The notes: generated by a model not told the origin, from the letters alone. DNA of 64,000 nucleotides from Stenotrophomonas nitritireducens (GCF_001431425.1 NZ_LDJG01000004.1:1-64000); one strand, 5' to 3'; shown: positions 47,647 to 57,338, counted from the first letter of the stretch. A program made the numbers and translations.

Positions 47647-49227
47647 TCACTGCGCCGTCGGCTGCAGCAGCAGATCCTGGAAATCGAAGCTGAAATCGGT
47701 CAACGACGAAACCGCCTGCATGCGCACCTCGCGCACCTTGCCGTCGGGATCGAGGCTGAAGTTGACGAAGGCGTCGGCGTTGAGCGAGCGGTTGTCCCAG
47801 CGCACGATGAAGGTGTCGTGCTGCCAGTGCTCCATCGTGCCCTGCAGATCGGCAGTAGCGCCGAAGCGCAGGCGCAGCCTGCCGCCCTTCTGCTCCACGG
47901 ACACGTCGCCGTACCACGCATCGCGATAGGTGCCGGCATAGCCGGACAGCGGCAGCGACGGCCGGCTCTTCGCATCGCGCGCGGCCACGTGCTTCTGCCA
48001 GCCTTCGTCGGCGCCGTCCTGCGCCTTGGCAACGCTGGCGGCGTAGGCGCCCACCCAGTCATGCGCGGGCGCGCCCAGCATCGCGTCGAGCACGCTCAGG
48101 GTGATGGCGTTGAACGCCGCGCCCGATTCCTGGTTGGTCAGCACCACCACGCCCAGGTTCTGGTCGGGCACCAGGGTCAGCCGCGACACCTGCCCCGGCC
48201 AGCCGCCGGTGTGCCACACCAGCTTCTGCCCGCGGTAGTCGCTCAGGCTCCAGCCTTCGCCATAGCCGGCGAAATTGGGCTTGGCCGGCATCAGTTCCGG
48301 CACCGACGGCGTGGCCACCACCTGCGGGATCTGCATCTGCCACATCTGCTGCTGGGTCTTTTCCGAGAACAGCGGCGTGCCGTCGGCCAGCCTGCCGCCG
48401 GCCAGCTGCACGTTCATCCACCGGGCCAGGTCGTGCACGCTGGAATAGATGCCGCCGGCACCGGCGTTGTTGGACCAGGTCAGCGGCGCCACCGGGCGCA
48501 GGTCCTTGAAGTCGAACTTGGCGTGGCCGATGGCCGGCTTGTCGCCGGGCTTGAGGTGGTCGGCGTTGTAGCGGGTGCCGGCCATGCCGACCTTGTCGAA
48601 GATGCGCTGCTGCAGGAAATCGGCGTACGACAGGCCGGACACCTTCTCGATCACCTGCTGCGCCACCGCGTAGAGGATGTTGTCGTAGGCGTAGCGGTCG
48701 CGGAAGCCGTTCTTCAGCGGCACGTGCGCCAGCCGCGCCACCACTTCGGCGTTGCTGTAGGTGGTGGTCGGCCAGAACAGCAGGTCGCCGGCGCCCAGGC
48801 TCAGGCCGCTGCGGTGCGAGAGCAGGTCGCGGATGCGCATCTCGCCGGTGACGTAGGGATCGGACATGCGGAAGCCGGGCAGGTGGTCGACCACCCGGTC
48901 GCTCATCTTCAGCTTGCCTTCCTCGGCCAGCAGGTTCAGCGAGGTGGCGGTGAAAGCCTTGGTGTTCGAAGCGATGGCGAACAGCGTATCGGCCTGTACC
49001 GGCTCCGGCCTGCCGATCTCGCGCAGGCCCCAGCCGCGCTCCAGCACGACCTTGCCGTCCTTGACCACCGCCACCGCCACGCCCGGCACGTCGAACTGCT
49101 GGCGCACCCGTTCCACGGTGGCGTCGAGCTGCTGCAGTTCCCCCGGCATTGCCGTCTCCTGTGCGTCGGCCGCCTGCGCCGCCATGCCCATCGCGAGCGC
49201 CAGCCCGCTCCCCAACCACTTGTTCAA
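47647..49227 (-). CDS. secreted serine hydrolase, beta-lactamase/penicillin-binding-protein family
   Basis: The 526-residue protein has a signal peptide (about 1-20, ...AAQAADAQ). A class-C-type beta-lactamase/PBP4* domain follows, with catalytic SxxK in SNTK (Ser about 87), YxN in YDN (about 181-183) and the HTGG triad near 345. The C-terminal ~110 residues form a DUF3471-like beta domain. Such proteins are usually D-amino-acid peptidases or esterases rather than resistance enzymes. The start is a TTG, chosen because GAGGGAG lies 7-13 nt upstream and the signal peptide begins there. Confidence 0.88.
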   Translation of the reverse strand: MNKWLGSGLALAMGMAAQAADAQETAMPGELQQLDATVERVRQQFDVPGVAVAVVKDGKVVLERGWGLREIGRPEPVQADTLFAIASNTKAFTATSLNLLAEEGKLKMSDRVVDHLPGFRMSDPYVTGEMRIRDLLSHRSGLSLGAGDLLFWPTTTYSNAEVVARLAHVPLKNGFRDRYAYDNILYAVAQQVIEKVSGLSYADFLQQRIFDKVGMAGTRYNADHLKPGDKPAIGHAKFDFKDLRPVAPLTWSNNAGAGGIYSSVHDLARWMNVQLAGGRLADGTPLFSEKTQQQMWQMQIPQVVATPSVPELMPAKPNFAGYGEGWSLSDYRGQKLVWHTGGWPGQVSRLTLVPDQNLGVVVLTNQESGAAFNAITLSVLDAMLGAPAHDWVGAYAASVAKAQDGADEGWQKHVAARDAKSRPSLPLSGYAGTYRDAWYGDVSVEQKGGRLRLRFGATADLQGTMEHWQHDTFIVRWDNRSLNADAFVNFSLDPDGKVREVRMQAVSSLTDFSFDFQDLLLQPTAQ

Positions 49228-49324
49228 TGCGTTCTCCCTCGAGATCGATGCCGGCATGCCGGCCTTCTCGCGATGGTAACGCGGCCGCGCCCACCCTCGC
49301 CCTCCACGCCACCGGAACGCCGCC

Positions 49325-49756
49325 ATGGACCTCGCCGCCCGCACCACCGCCACCATCATCCCGTGCCTGCGCTATCGCGACGCGCCGGCGGCCATCGACT
49401 GGCTGTGCCGCGCCTTCGGCTTCCAGCGCCACGCCGTCTACCAGGACGGGAACACCGTCCACCATGCGCAGCTGGTGTTCGGCAACGGCATGGTGATGCT
49501 CGGTTCGGTGCAGCCCGGCGCCTGGGGCAGCAACATGATCCAGCCCGATGAGGTGGGCGGCATGGAGACGCAGAGCGCCTGTGTGATCGTGAGCGACGCC
49601 GACGCCCACCATGCGCGCGCCACGGCGGCCGGCGCGGAGATCGTCATCGACATCGCCGACCAGGACTACGGCGGCCGCGGCTATGCCTGCCGCGACCCGG
49701 AAGGCCACCTGTGGTGGTTCGGCAGCTACGACCCGTGGGCCGCGAAAGCGCCATGA
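49325..49756 (+). CDS. VOC family protein, PhnB-like
   Basis: The 143-residue protein starts TIIPCLRYRDAPAAIDWLCRAFGFQ and ends GRGYACRDPEGHLWWFGSYDPW, the PhnB-like subgroup of the vicinal oxygen chelate fold. It is probably a metal-binding homodimer of unknown substrate. It is unrelated in detail to the other VOC protein at 41.2 kb. It is divergent from the serine hydrolase across about 100 bp. Confidence 0.87.
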   Translation: MDLAARTTATIIPCLRYRDAPAAIDWLCRAFGFQRHAVYQDGNTVHHAQLVFGNGMVMLGSVQPGAWGSNMIQPDEVGGMETQSACVIVSDADAHHARATAAGAEIVIDIADQDYGGRGYACRDPEGHLWWFGSYDPWAAKAP

Positions 49757-49847
49757 ACCCAAGGACGGTACGCGGATGGGCGCGGCAGCGATGCGTCCGC
49801 GGAACCTGCCGATAGAATCGGCGCGATGACGCCCCGCCCGGACCCGC

Positions 49848-50684
49848 ATGCCCATGGATGACCTGTTCGCTCCCGCCCCCGCAACCACGCAGGGCGTGCA
49901 CGTGGGCATCGGCGGCTGGACCTACGCGCCCTGGCGTGGCGGCATGTTCTACCCGCCGGGGCTGGTGCAGCGGCGCGAGCTGGAATACGCCAGCCGCCAG
50001 CTCACCGCCATCGAGATCAACAGCACCTACTACGGCACGCAGAAGCCGGCCATCTACGCCGGCTGGCGCGATGCCACGCCGGAAGGCTTCGTGTTCTCGG
50101 CCAAGGCGCCCAAGCGCATCACCGGCGCGCGGCAGCTGGCCGGCACCGGTACGCAGGTGCAGGACTTCATCGCCGGCATCGCCGCGCTGGGCGACCGGCT
50201 GGGGCCGCTGGTCTGGCAGTTCGAGGCCGGGCGCACGCTGGACCCCGACGACTTCGCCGGCTTCCTCGACCTGCTGCCGCCGCAGGTGGACGGCCGGGCG
50301 CAGCGGCACGCACTGGAGATCCGCGACCCGGCCTTCCTCGACGCCGGGCTGGTCGCGCAGGCACGGCAGCGCGGGATGGCGCTGGTCTTCACCGATTCGC
50401 CGGACCATCCCAATGCCGCCGACCTGTGCGCCGACTTCGTCTACGCGCGACTGATGCGCAGCCGCGACGACTGCGCCGCCGGCTATCCGCCGCGGGAACT
50501 GGCGCGCTGGGCCGAACGCATCGGCGACTGGCGCCAGGGCCGCGACCCGCACGACCTGCCGCACTCCAGCCCGGTGACGGCCACCCCGGCGCCGCGCGAG
50601 GTGTTCGTCTACTTCATCAGCGCGGCCAAGCACCGCAACCCGGCGGCGGCGCGCGAACTGCTGCGCCTGCTCGGCGGAAACTGA
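49848..50684 (+). CDS. DUF72 family protein
   Basis: The 278-residue TIM-barrel-like protein has the DUF72 signatures VGIGGWTYAPWRGGMFYPPG near the start, AIEINSTYYGTQKP, FSAKAPKRITG and FVYFISAAKHRNPAAARELL at the end. The family (YecE-like) has no established function. Two in-frame ATGs (49848, 49854) are possible. TAGAAT at 49813-49818 may be the -10 box, and a very short open frame (ATG 49826 to TGA 49861) overlaps the start. Confidence 0.9.
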   Translation: MPMDDLFAPAPATTQGVHVGIGGWTYAPWRGGMFYPPGLVQRRELEYASRQLTAIEINSTYYGTQKPAIYAGWRDATPEGFVFSAKAPKRITGARQLAGTGTQVQDFIAGIAALGDRLGPLVWQFEAGRTLDPDDFAGFLDLLPPQVDGRAQRHALEIRDPAFLDAGLVAQARQRGMALVFTDSPDHPNAADLCADFVYARLMRSRDDCAAGYPPRELARWAERIGDWRQGRDPHDLPHSSPVTATPAPREVFVYFISAAKHRNPAAARELLRLLGGN

Positions 50685-50730
50685 AGCGCGCGGTGCGGCG
50701 TCGGCCGCACACATCGGCGACAATTCGTCG

Positions 50731-51660
50731 ATGCCCAATCCCGATACCCGCAAGGCCCTGCTGCAGATCCATTTCTGCGTGCTGCTATGGGGCGTGACCG
50801 CCATCCTCGGCAAGCTCATCACCCTGCCCGCACTGCCGCTGGTGTGGTGGCGCATGCTGCTGGTGGTGGCGATGCTGGCGCTGCTGCCGCGGGTATGGCG
50901 CGGGCTGTCGGCGCTCACCCTGCGGCTGGCGCTGGGCTACGGCGGCATCGGCGCGCTGGTGGCGCTGCACTGGCTCACGTTCTACGGCGCGGTGAAGCTG
51001 GCCAATGCCTCGGTGGCGGCCACCTGCATCGCACTGGCGCCGGTATTCACCGCCATCGTCGAGCCCTGGATCGCCAAGCGGCCGTTCCAGCCGCGCGAGC
51101 TCGCCTTCGGCGTGGCGGTGCTGCCGGGCGTGGCGCTGGTGGTCGGCGGCGTGCCCGATGGCATGCGCCTGGGCGTGGCGGTGGGCGCGCTGTCGGCGCT
51201 GCTGGTGGCCCTGTTCGGCTCGTTCAACAAGCGCCTGGTCAGCCATGCCGATCCGCTGACCGTCACCGCGCTGGAACTGGGTGCCGGCACCCTCACCCTG
51301 ACCCTGCTGGCACCGGCCCTGCCGCTGCTGCTGCCGGCACTGGCCAGCCCGCTGTGGGTGATGCCCGACCTGCACGACGGCGTCCTGCTGCTGGCGCTGT
51401 CGGGCCTGTGCACCCTGCTGCCGTTCGCGCTGGCGCTGGTGGCGCTGCGCCATCTCAGCGCCTACACCATGCAGCTGGTCACCAACCTGGAACCGGTCTA
51501 CGCGATCGTGCTGGCGGTGCTGTTCCTGGGCGAGCAGCGCGAGCTGACGCCGCTGTTCTACCTGGGCGTGGCGATCATCATCGGCGCGGTGTTCCTGCAC
51601 CCGCTGCTCAACCGCACGCGGCCGCTGCCCGCTACGGCCAGCAGCCCGGGGCTGGAATAA
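50731..51660 (+). CDS. DMT-superfamily (EamA) transporter
   Basis: The 309-residue protein has ten predicted membrane helices in two EamA repeats. The first begins LLQIHFCVLLWGVTAILGKL, and the second ends with LVTNLEPVYAIVLAVLFLGEQRELTPLFYLG. The substrate is unknown. The ATG has no ribosome binding site, and GACAAT ends 6 nt before it, suggesting possible leaderless transcription. It converges with the GAF-GGDEF gene, the stops being 7 bp apart. Confidence 0.88.
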   Translation: MPNPDTRKALLQIHFCVLLWGVTAILGKLITLPALPLVWWRMLLVVAMLALLPRVWRGLSALTLRLALGYGGIGALVALHWLTFYGAVKLANASVAATCIALAPVFTAIVEPWIAKRPFQPRELAFGVAVLPGVALVVGGVPDGMRLGVAVGALSALLVALFGSFNKRLVSHADPLTVTALELGAGTLTLTLLAPALPLLLPALASPLWVMPDLHDGVLLLALSGLCTLLPFALALVALRHLSAYTMQLVTNLEPVYAIVLAVLFLGEQRELTPLFYLGVAIIIGAVFLHPLLNRTRPLPATASSPGLE

Positions 51661-51667
51661 ACGACTT

Positions 51668-52732
51668 TCAGCCGGCGACCACCACGCGGTCGCGGCCCTG
51701 CGCCTTGGCCTGGTAGAGCGCAGCATCGGCACGGCGCAGCGTTTCCTGCGCCGATTCGCCGGCGTGCTGCACCGCCAACCCGATGCTGATCGTGACCGGC
51801 AACCCCATCGGCAGGTGCGCCACCGCTTCGCGCAGGTACTGGCATTGCAGTTCGGCCTGCGCCAGCGGCGTGTCCGGCATCAGGATCACGAATTCCTCGC
51901 CGCCATAGCGCGCGGCCATGCCGCGCCCGGCGAAGTGCGCGCGCAGCACGCCGGCCAGCTCGACCAGCACCCGGTCGCCTTCGTCGTGGCCGTGGATGTC
52001 GTTGACCTGCTTGAAGTGGTCGATATCGACGATGGCCACCGCCGGCGGCCGGTCGGCCCCCCGCTCGATCGCCTCGGCCAGCGCCGCGGACAGCGCGCGC
52101 CGGTTCGGCAGGCCCGTCAACGGATCGGTGCGGGTCTGCTCGGACAGCTCCACGTTCTGCTGCTCCAGCTGCGCGTAGTACTCGGCCAGGCGTGCCTCGT
52201 ACCAGTCATGCTCGCCCTGGTGGAGGTCGATGCGGCGGCGCAGGCCGCGCATCTCCAGCATCAGCCCCACCTGCCGCGACAACGCCCACAGCGCTTCGGC
52301 CTGGCCGAGCGCAAGCTGGCCCGGGTTCGAATCGAACACGCACAGCGTGCCCAGCGCGTAGCCGTCGCTGCTCAGCAGCGGCGCGCCGGCGTAGAAGCGG
52401 ATGAAGGGATCGGCGGTGACCGAGGGATTGCCGCGGAAGCGCTCGTCCTGGCACGCGTCCTCGACCACGGTCAGGTGCGTCGGCTGCAGGATGGCATGGG
52501 CGCAGAACGCTTCGTCGCGCGGGGTCTGCTCGCCCTCCAGCCCCTGCAGAGATTTGAACCACTGCCGCTCGCTGTCGATCAGGGTCACCGCCCCCATCGA
52601 CGTGCCGCAGATGGTGCGGGCGATGGTCACCAGGTCCTCGAATTCCTGTTCGCGCGGGGTATCGAGGATGCGATAGCGCTGCAGCGCGGCCAGGCGTTCG
52701 GCCTCGTTGGCGGGAAGGGCGGGCTTGATCAT
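51668..52732 (-). CDS. GAF-GGDEF diguanylate cyclase
   Basis: The 354-residue cytoplasmic protein has an N-terminal GAF domain (about 20-165; RYRILDTPREQEFEDLVTIA to LGTLCVFDSNPG) and a short coiled-coil linker. The GGDEF domain begins DPLTGLPNRRALS, with the active loop YGGEEF at about 283-288. The usual RxxD inhibitory site five residues upstream is absent (AGRG instead), so product inhibition may be weak. The first helix matches the common 'LDTPREQEFDDL' GAF class that senses small ligands. TAGACT at 52781-52776 may be its -10 box. Confidence 0.9.
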   Translation of the reverse strand: MIKPALPANEAERLAALQRYRILDTPREQEFEDLVTIARTICGTSMGAVTLIDSERQWFKSLQGLEGEQTPRDEAFCAHAILQPTHLTVVEDACQDERFRGNPSVTADPFIRFYAGAPLLSSDGYALGTLCVFDSNPGQLALGQAEALWALSRQVGLMLEMRGLRRRIDLHQGEHDWYEARLAEYYAQLEQQNVELSEQTRTDPLTGLPNRRALSAALAEAIERGADRPPAVAIVDIDHFKQVNDIHGHDEGDRVLVELAGVLRAHFAGRGMAARYGGEEFVILMPDTPLAQAELQCQYLREAVAHLPMGLPVTISIGLAVQHAGESAQETLRRADAALYQAKAQGRDRVVVAG

Positions 52733-52822
52733 CCGGGTCCGGGCCTGTGTCCTTGGAAACGGCGTAAACAGGCCGAGTCTAGCCTCACCGCGCGGCGATC
52801 AGCGCGGCGAGCCGGTCACACT

Positions 52823-53545
52823 TCACCATTCCCGCTGCTGCGGCAGCAGTCCGCGCAGCTCCTGCTCGGTGAGGTTGCGCCATTGCCCGGGCTTGAGCGC
52901 GCCGAGCTTGACGTTGTCGATGCGCACCCGGCGCAGCTGGGTGACGCGGTAGCCGAAGGCCGCGGCCATCAGCCGGATCTGGCGGTTCAGGCCCTGCTCG
53001 AGGACGATGCGGAAGCCGAACTTGGCGATGCGCGTGGCGCGGCACGGCAGCGTCATCTGGTCGTGGATGCGCACGCCGCGCGCCATGCCGCGCAGGAACT
53101 CGTCGGTGACCGGCTTGTTCACCGCCACCAGGTATTCCTTCTGGTGGCCGTTCTCGGCGCGCAGGATCTGGTTGACGATGTCGCCGTTGCTGGTCATCAG
53201 GATCAGGCCCTCGGAATCCTTGTCCAGGCGACCGATCGGGAAGATGCGCTGCTCGTGGCCGACGAAGTCGACGATGTTGCCCTTGACCGCGCTCTCGGTG
53301 GTGCAGGTGATGCCCACCGGCTTGTTCAGCGCGATGTAGACATGCCGGCGGCCGGTGGTCTTCTGCACGACGCGGGCACGCAGCGGCTGGCCGTCCACGC
53401 GCACTTCGTCGCCCTCGCCGACCACCGCGCCGGTGCCGGCGACGATGCCGTTGACGGTCACGCGGCGGGCGCCGATGAGGCGGTCGGCCTCGCGACGGGA
53501 ACAGAAGCCGGTTTCGGCGATGTGCTTGTTGAGTCGGTTCGTCAT
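52823..53545 (-). CDS. rluF: 23S rRNA pseudouridine(2604) synthase
   Basis: RluF modifies U2604 of 23S rRNA and also a tyrosine tRNA position in E. coli. The 240-residue protein has an N-terminal S4 RNA-binding domain (about 3-60; RLNKHIAETGFCSRREADRLI). The RsuA-type catalytic domain carries the essential Asp in GRLDKDSEGLILMTSNGD (about 128) and the RluF-type ending LRRVRIDNVKLGALKPGQWRNL. The start is MTNRLNKH. The gene lies between two diguanylate cyclase genes on the same strand. Confidence 0.9.
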   Translation of the reverse strand: MTNRLNKHIAETGFCSRREADRLIGARRVTVNGIVAGTGAVVGEGDEVRVDGQPLRARVVQKTTGRRHVYIALNKPVGITCTTESAVKGNIVDFVGHEQRIFPIGRLDKDSEGLILMTSNGDIVNQILRAENGHQKEYLVAVNKPVTDEFLRGMARGVRIHDQMTLPCRATRIAKFGFRIVLEQGLNRQIRLMAAAFGYRVTQLRRVRIDNVKLGALKPGQWRNLTEQELRGLLPQQREW

Positions 53546-53552
53546 CGACGGA

Positions 53553-55250
53553 TTATCCGCCATCGCCCGGGTCGCCGGACAGCACGGGCGCATCGTCGCC
53601 CGCGGCGACCACGCGATCGCGGCCGCCGCGCTTGGCCTGGTACATGGCGTTGTCGGCGCGGCGCAGCAGCGCGGTCAGGTCATCGCCCTGCGCACGCATT
53701 TCCGCCAAGCCGATGCTGACCGTGACCACCGGCCCGTCATGGCGCCGCTCGGCCGCCTGCCGCGCGATCTTCCCGCGTAGCTGCTCCAGCCGCGGCAGGG
53801 CCGCCTCGGCGTGCGTGCCTGGCAACAGCACCAGGAATTCCTCGCCGCCCATGCGGATCACGTCGTCGCGGTCGCGCACCGCGGCAAGCAGCATGTTGGC
53901 CACCGACACCAGCACCGCATCGCCCATCTCATGGCCGAAGCGGTCGTTGATCTGCTTGAACAGGTCGATGTCCAGGAAGCCGATCGACAGGGGCAGCCGG
54001 TCCTTCCGCGCACGGAGCATGTGGCGTTCGAGCTGGCGCAGGCCGGCGCGGCGGTTGGGCAACCCGGTCAGGGCGTCGGTGTCGGCCAGCTGGCGCATCT
54101 CGTCGCGCTGCTGGCGCAGCTGGCCGAGCCGGCGGTTGATGCCGTAGGCATACATCATCAGGAACCAGGTCACCGACAGCTGCACGGCCTCGACCCGGAA
54201 CCGCACCAGGTCGCGGCTGCCGGCGATGTCCGCCAGCGCCATCAACAGCAGCGGAGCCACCGCGGCGACGCCATCCACCGCCTGGTAGTCGCCACGGCGC
54301 AGCGAGACGATCCCGGCCACCAGCGCCAGCACGCAGACCAGGCTGAAAGCGTGGTCCAGCGCGGCGGCGGCCCAGGCCAGCCCGGCCCATGGCAACAGCG
54401 GCGTGACCAGAGCCAGCGCCAGCAGCAGCTGCGCGAAACGGCGCACCCAGGGGCGCGATCGCGGCCAGGTCTGCAGGCCGCCGCACAGACGCCACAGCAC
54501 CCAGCCCATCACCGCGATGCTCAGCGCCGAGGCCGACACCATCCACCAGGGGGCGAAACCGCCCACCGGCAGCCAGGGTTCGGGATAGCCGCTCAGGCCG
54601 CTGAGTACCGACTGCCAGACCACCAGCAGCGCAGTCGCCAGCGTGTAGACCAGGAAGTCGCGATCGCGGGTGGTGAGGAAACCCATCAGCGCCGACAGCG
54701 CCAGGGCGATGGCAATGGCGATGCAGGCGGTGCGCACCAGCAGGCGCATCGTATCCATCTGCTGCACCGGGCTTGGCGCACCCAGCCGCAGCGTGGGAAC
54801 CCAGCGCGCCTTGAGCGGCGTTTCCCAGGCCACCCGGATCGGCTCCATGTCACCCGGCTTGGGCACCAGCACCATGCCGATGCCCGCCCGGAAGCGCGAA
54901 TCGCGGGTACGCGCGTCCTGCATGTTGCCGCAGATCCGGCGGTCGCCGTGGGAGATCATCACTTCGCCGGCGAACACGTTGAACACGTCCACCGCCTGCG
55001 GCGCGCCGGACCAGCCTTCGGCGGGCGCGGCGATCAGGATGCCGTCGCCCAGCCGCTCCAGCGTTTCGGGCGGACAGGCGCGGATCGGCGCCTGTTCGTC
55101 GGTCGGCTCGCCGACCAGCAGGTAATCCCGGCCTGCCTGCGGAGTCTGGGCGGCGGCAGCCAGCGGGAACAGCAGAAGCGCCAGCAGCAGGGACAGCAAC
55201 ATCGGCCCCGCCATGGCCCGCGCCTTCATCCCACTGCCCGCGATCACCAT
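53553..55250 (-). CDS. membrane-anchored diguanylate cyclase with 7TM-like sensor
   Basis: The 565-residue protein has a signal/anchor (about 8-33) and a periplasmic domain of about 130 residues with two Cys. A run of seven or so membrane helices (about 180-385) resembles the 7TMR-DISM/MASE arrangement. The C-terminal GGDEF domain begins DALTGLPNRRAGL. The active site is MGGEEF (about 480-485) with RDRD five residues upstream as an inhibitory site. The start at 55250 has AGGGG upstream. ATG 55229 and 55268 are alternatives. The stop lies 7 bp from the rluF start. Confidence 0.88.
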   Translation of the reverse strand: MVIAGSGMKARAMAGPMLLSLLLALLLFPLAAAAQTPQAGRDYLLVGEPTDEQAPIRACPPETLERLGDGILIAAPAEGWSGAPQAVDVFNVFAGEVMISHGDRRICGNMQDARTRDSRFRAGIGMVLVPKPGDMEPIRVAWETPLKARWVPTLRLGAPSPVQQMDTMRLLVRTACIAIAIALALSALMGFLTTRDRDFLVYTLATALLVVWQSVLSGLSGYPEPWLPVGGFAPWWMVSASALSIAVMGWVLWRLCGGLQTWPRSRPWVRRFAQLLLALALVTPLLPWAGLAWAAAALDHAFSLVCVLALVAGIVSLRRGDYQAVDGVAAVAPLLLMALADIAGSRDLVRFRVEAVQLSVTWFLMMYAYGINRRLGQLRQQRDEMRQLADTDALTGLPNRRAGLRQLERHMLRARKDRLPLSIGFLDIDLFKQINDRFGHEMGDAVLVSVANMLLAAVRDRDDVIRMGGEEFLVLLPGTHAEAALPRLEQLRGKIARQAAERRHDGPVVTVSIGLAEMRAQGDDLTALLRRADNAMYQAKRGGRDRVVAAGDDAPVLSGDPGDGG

Positions 55251-55400
55251 CCCTTCCCCTGCATACATCCCGACGCGTCCGCGATTATCGCATGCGGCTT
55301 TTCCGCCCTTGTCGGGAAAACCCGATGACGGCCTCGTCTCCGCCGGGCCGGATCGCACGGGTCCACCGTCCTGGCGGTGGAACCCGTCATCCGCAAGGAC

Positions 55401-57338
55401 TCAGGCGCCGCGCGGACCGCGTGGCTTGAAGCCGCCAGGGCGGCCGCCCGGACCAGCAGAGCGCGGACCGCCGGGACGGCCGGCGGGCTTGGGGCCCTTG
55501 CCGAAGCGCGGCTTGAACGAGGACGCGGCGCCCTGCTCCTCGCCCGGCTCGACCCGGCGCATGCGCAGCTGCTGGCCGGACACCCACACCTTCTGCAGGT
55601 GCTGCAGCGTGTCCGACGGCATTTCCGCCGGCAGGTCGAGCACCGAGTGGTCGTCGTGGATGTCGATGCGGCCGATGTAGCGGCTTTCCAGCCCGGCCTC
55701 GTTGGCGATGGCGCCGACGATGTTGGCCGGCTTCACGCCGTGCATGTGGCCGACCTCGATGCGGTAGGTCTCCATGCCAAATTCCGGCGCGCTGCGCGGC
55801 GGCATCTCGCGGCGCGGACGCTCGCCGGACTCGCCTTCGCCACGCGGCGGACGCGGCGCGTGCTCGCCGTCGTCGGCGCGCGGGCCACGCTCGAAGCGCG
55901 GTTCGAAGCGCGCCGGGCGCTCGCCGCGCTCTTCGCGCTGGCGCGGGAAACCGCCGTCGCGCGCCGGACGTTCGTTGCGGCCGGCCTGCGGTTCGCGGCG
56001 CTCGCGCACCGGCGGGGCCAGCAGGAACGGCGCATCGCCCTGCAGCAGCTTGGCCAGCGCGGCGGCGATGTCGATCGCCGGCACGTTGTTCTCGCCTTCG
56101 TAGCGCTGCAGCAGGTCGCGGTAGAAATCCATGTCGCCGCCGGCCAGGGTCTGGCTGATGCGGTCCATGAATTTGGTCACGCGGTGGTCGTTGACCGCGT
56201 CCACGGTCGGCAGCTGCATTTCCTCGATCGGCTGGCGGGTGGCGCGCTCGATCTGGCGCAGCATGCCCTTCTCGCGCGGGGTGACGAACAGGATCGCCTC
56301 GCCGCTGCGGCCGGCACGGCCGGTACGGCCGATGCGGTGCACATAGCTTTCGGTGTCGTACGGGATGTCGTAGTTCAGCACGTGGCTGATGCGCTCCACG
56401 TCCAGGCCTCGGGCGGCCACGTCGGTGGCGACCAGGATGTCGAGCTTGCCTTCCTTGAGCTGGCCGATGGTGCGCTCGCGCTGGGCCTGCTGCATGTCGC
56501 CGTTGATGGCGGCCGCGGCCAGGCCGCGCGCCTGCAGCTTGCCGGCCAGTTCCTCGGTGCCGGCCTTGGTGCGCGCGAAGATGATCATCGCATCGAAGGT
56601 TTCCACCTCCAGGATGCGGGTCAGCGCGTCCAGCTTGTGCATGCCCGCCACCCACCAGTAGCGCTGGCGGATGTTGGCCGAGGTGGTGGTCTTGGAGGCG
56701 ATGGTCACTTCCACCGGCTCGCGCAGGTAGGTCTGCGCGATGCGGCGGATCTGCGGCGGCATGGTCGCCGAGAACAGCGCGACCTGGCGGCTTTCCGGCA
56801 GCTTCTTGAGCACGGCCTCGACGTCGTCGATGAAGCCCATGCGCAGCATTTCGTCGGCTTCGTCCAGCACCAGCGTCTTCAGCTCGGACAGGTCCAGGGT
56901 GCCGCGGTCGAGGTGGTCGATGACGCGGCCGGGGGTGCCGACCACGACGTGCACGCCACGGCGCAGCGCCGACAGCTGCTGCCCGTACGGCTGGCCGCCG
57001 TACACCGGCAGCACGCGGAAGCCGGGCATCGAGGCCGAATAGGTCTGGAACGCCTCGGCGACCTGGATGGCCAGCTCGCGGGTCGGCGCCAGCACCAGCA
57101 CCTGCGGCTTGGTGGCGGAAAGGTCGATGTTGGACAGCACCGGCAGCGCGAAGGCGCCGGTCTTGCCGGTACCGGTCTGCGCCTGGCCGAGCACGTCGCG
57201 GCCTTCCAGCATCGCCGGGATGGTGGCGGCCTGGATGGGCGACGGGGTCTCGTAACCGACGTCGGCGACCGCTTTCATCACAGGCTCTGAGAGGCCGAGA
57301 TCTGCGAACAGCAGCGGCGCGGGGGTTTCTTGGGACAT
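55401..57338 (-). CDS. deaD: DEAD-box ATP-dependent RNA helicase
   Basis: DeaD/CsdA-type helicases unwind RNA in ribosome assembly and mRNA decay, particularly in the cold. The 645-residue protein has the Q motif (FADLGLSEPVMKAVADVGYETPSPIQ) and motif I AQTGTGKT (about 53-60), then DEAD (about 159-162), SAT, and the second helicase domain with ATDVAARGLDV and HRIGRTGRAGRSG. An Arg/Glu/Pro-rich linker leads to a DbpA-like RNA-binding domain (about 515-590) and an RGG/GRPGG-rich tail. Confidence 0.93.
   Translation of the reverse strand: MSQETPAPLLFADLGLSEPVMKAVADVGYETPSPIQAATIPAMLEGRDVLGQAQTGTGKTGAFALPVLSNIDLSATKPQVLVLAPTRELAIQVAEAFQTYSASMPGFRVLPVYGGQPYGQQLSALRRGVHVVVGTPGRVIDHLDRGTLDLSELKTLVLDEADEMLRMGFIDDVEAVLKKLPESRQVALFSATMPPQIRRIAQTYLREPVEVTIASKTTTSANIRQRYWWVAGMHKLDALTRILEVETFDAMIIFARTKAGTEELAGKLQARGLAAAAINGDMQQAQRERTIGQLKEGKLDILVATDVAARGLDVERISHVLNYDIPYDTESYVHRIGRTGRAGRSGEAILFVTPREKGMLRQIERATRQPIEEMQLPTVDAVNDHRVTKFMDRISQTLAGGDMDFYRDLLQRYEGENNVPAIDIAAALAKLLQGDAPFLLAPPVRERREPQAGRNERPARDGGFPRQREERGERPARFEPRFERGPRADDGEHAPRPPRGEGESGERPRREMPPRSAPEFGMETYRIEVGHMHGVKPANIVGAIANEAGLESRYIGRIDIHDDHSVLDLPAEMPSDTLQHLQKVWVSGQQLRMRRVEPGEEQGAASSFKPRFGKGPKPAGRPGGPRSAGPGGRPGGFKPRGPRGA

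Noticed and set aside
52315-52345. GGGTTCGAATCG resembling a tRNA T-arm
   Set aside because: It encodes part of the GAF domain (VFDSNPG, minus strand) and no cloverleaf can be drawn.
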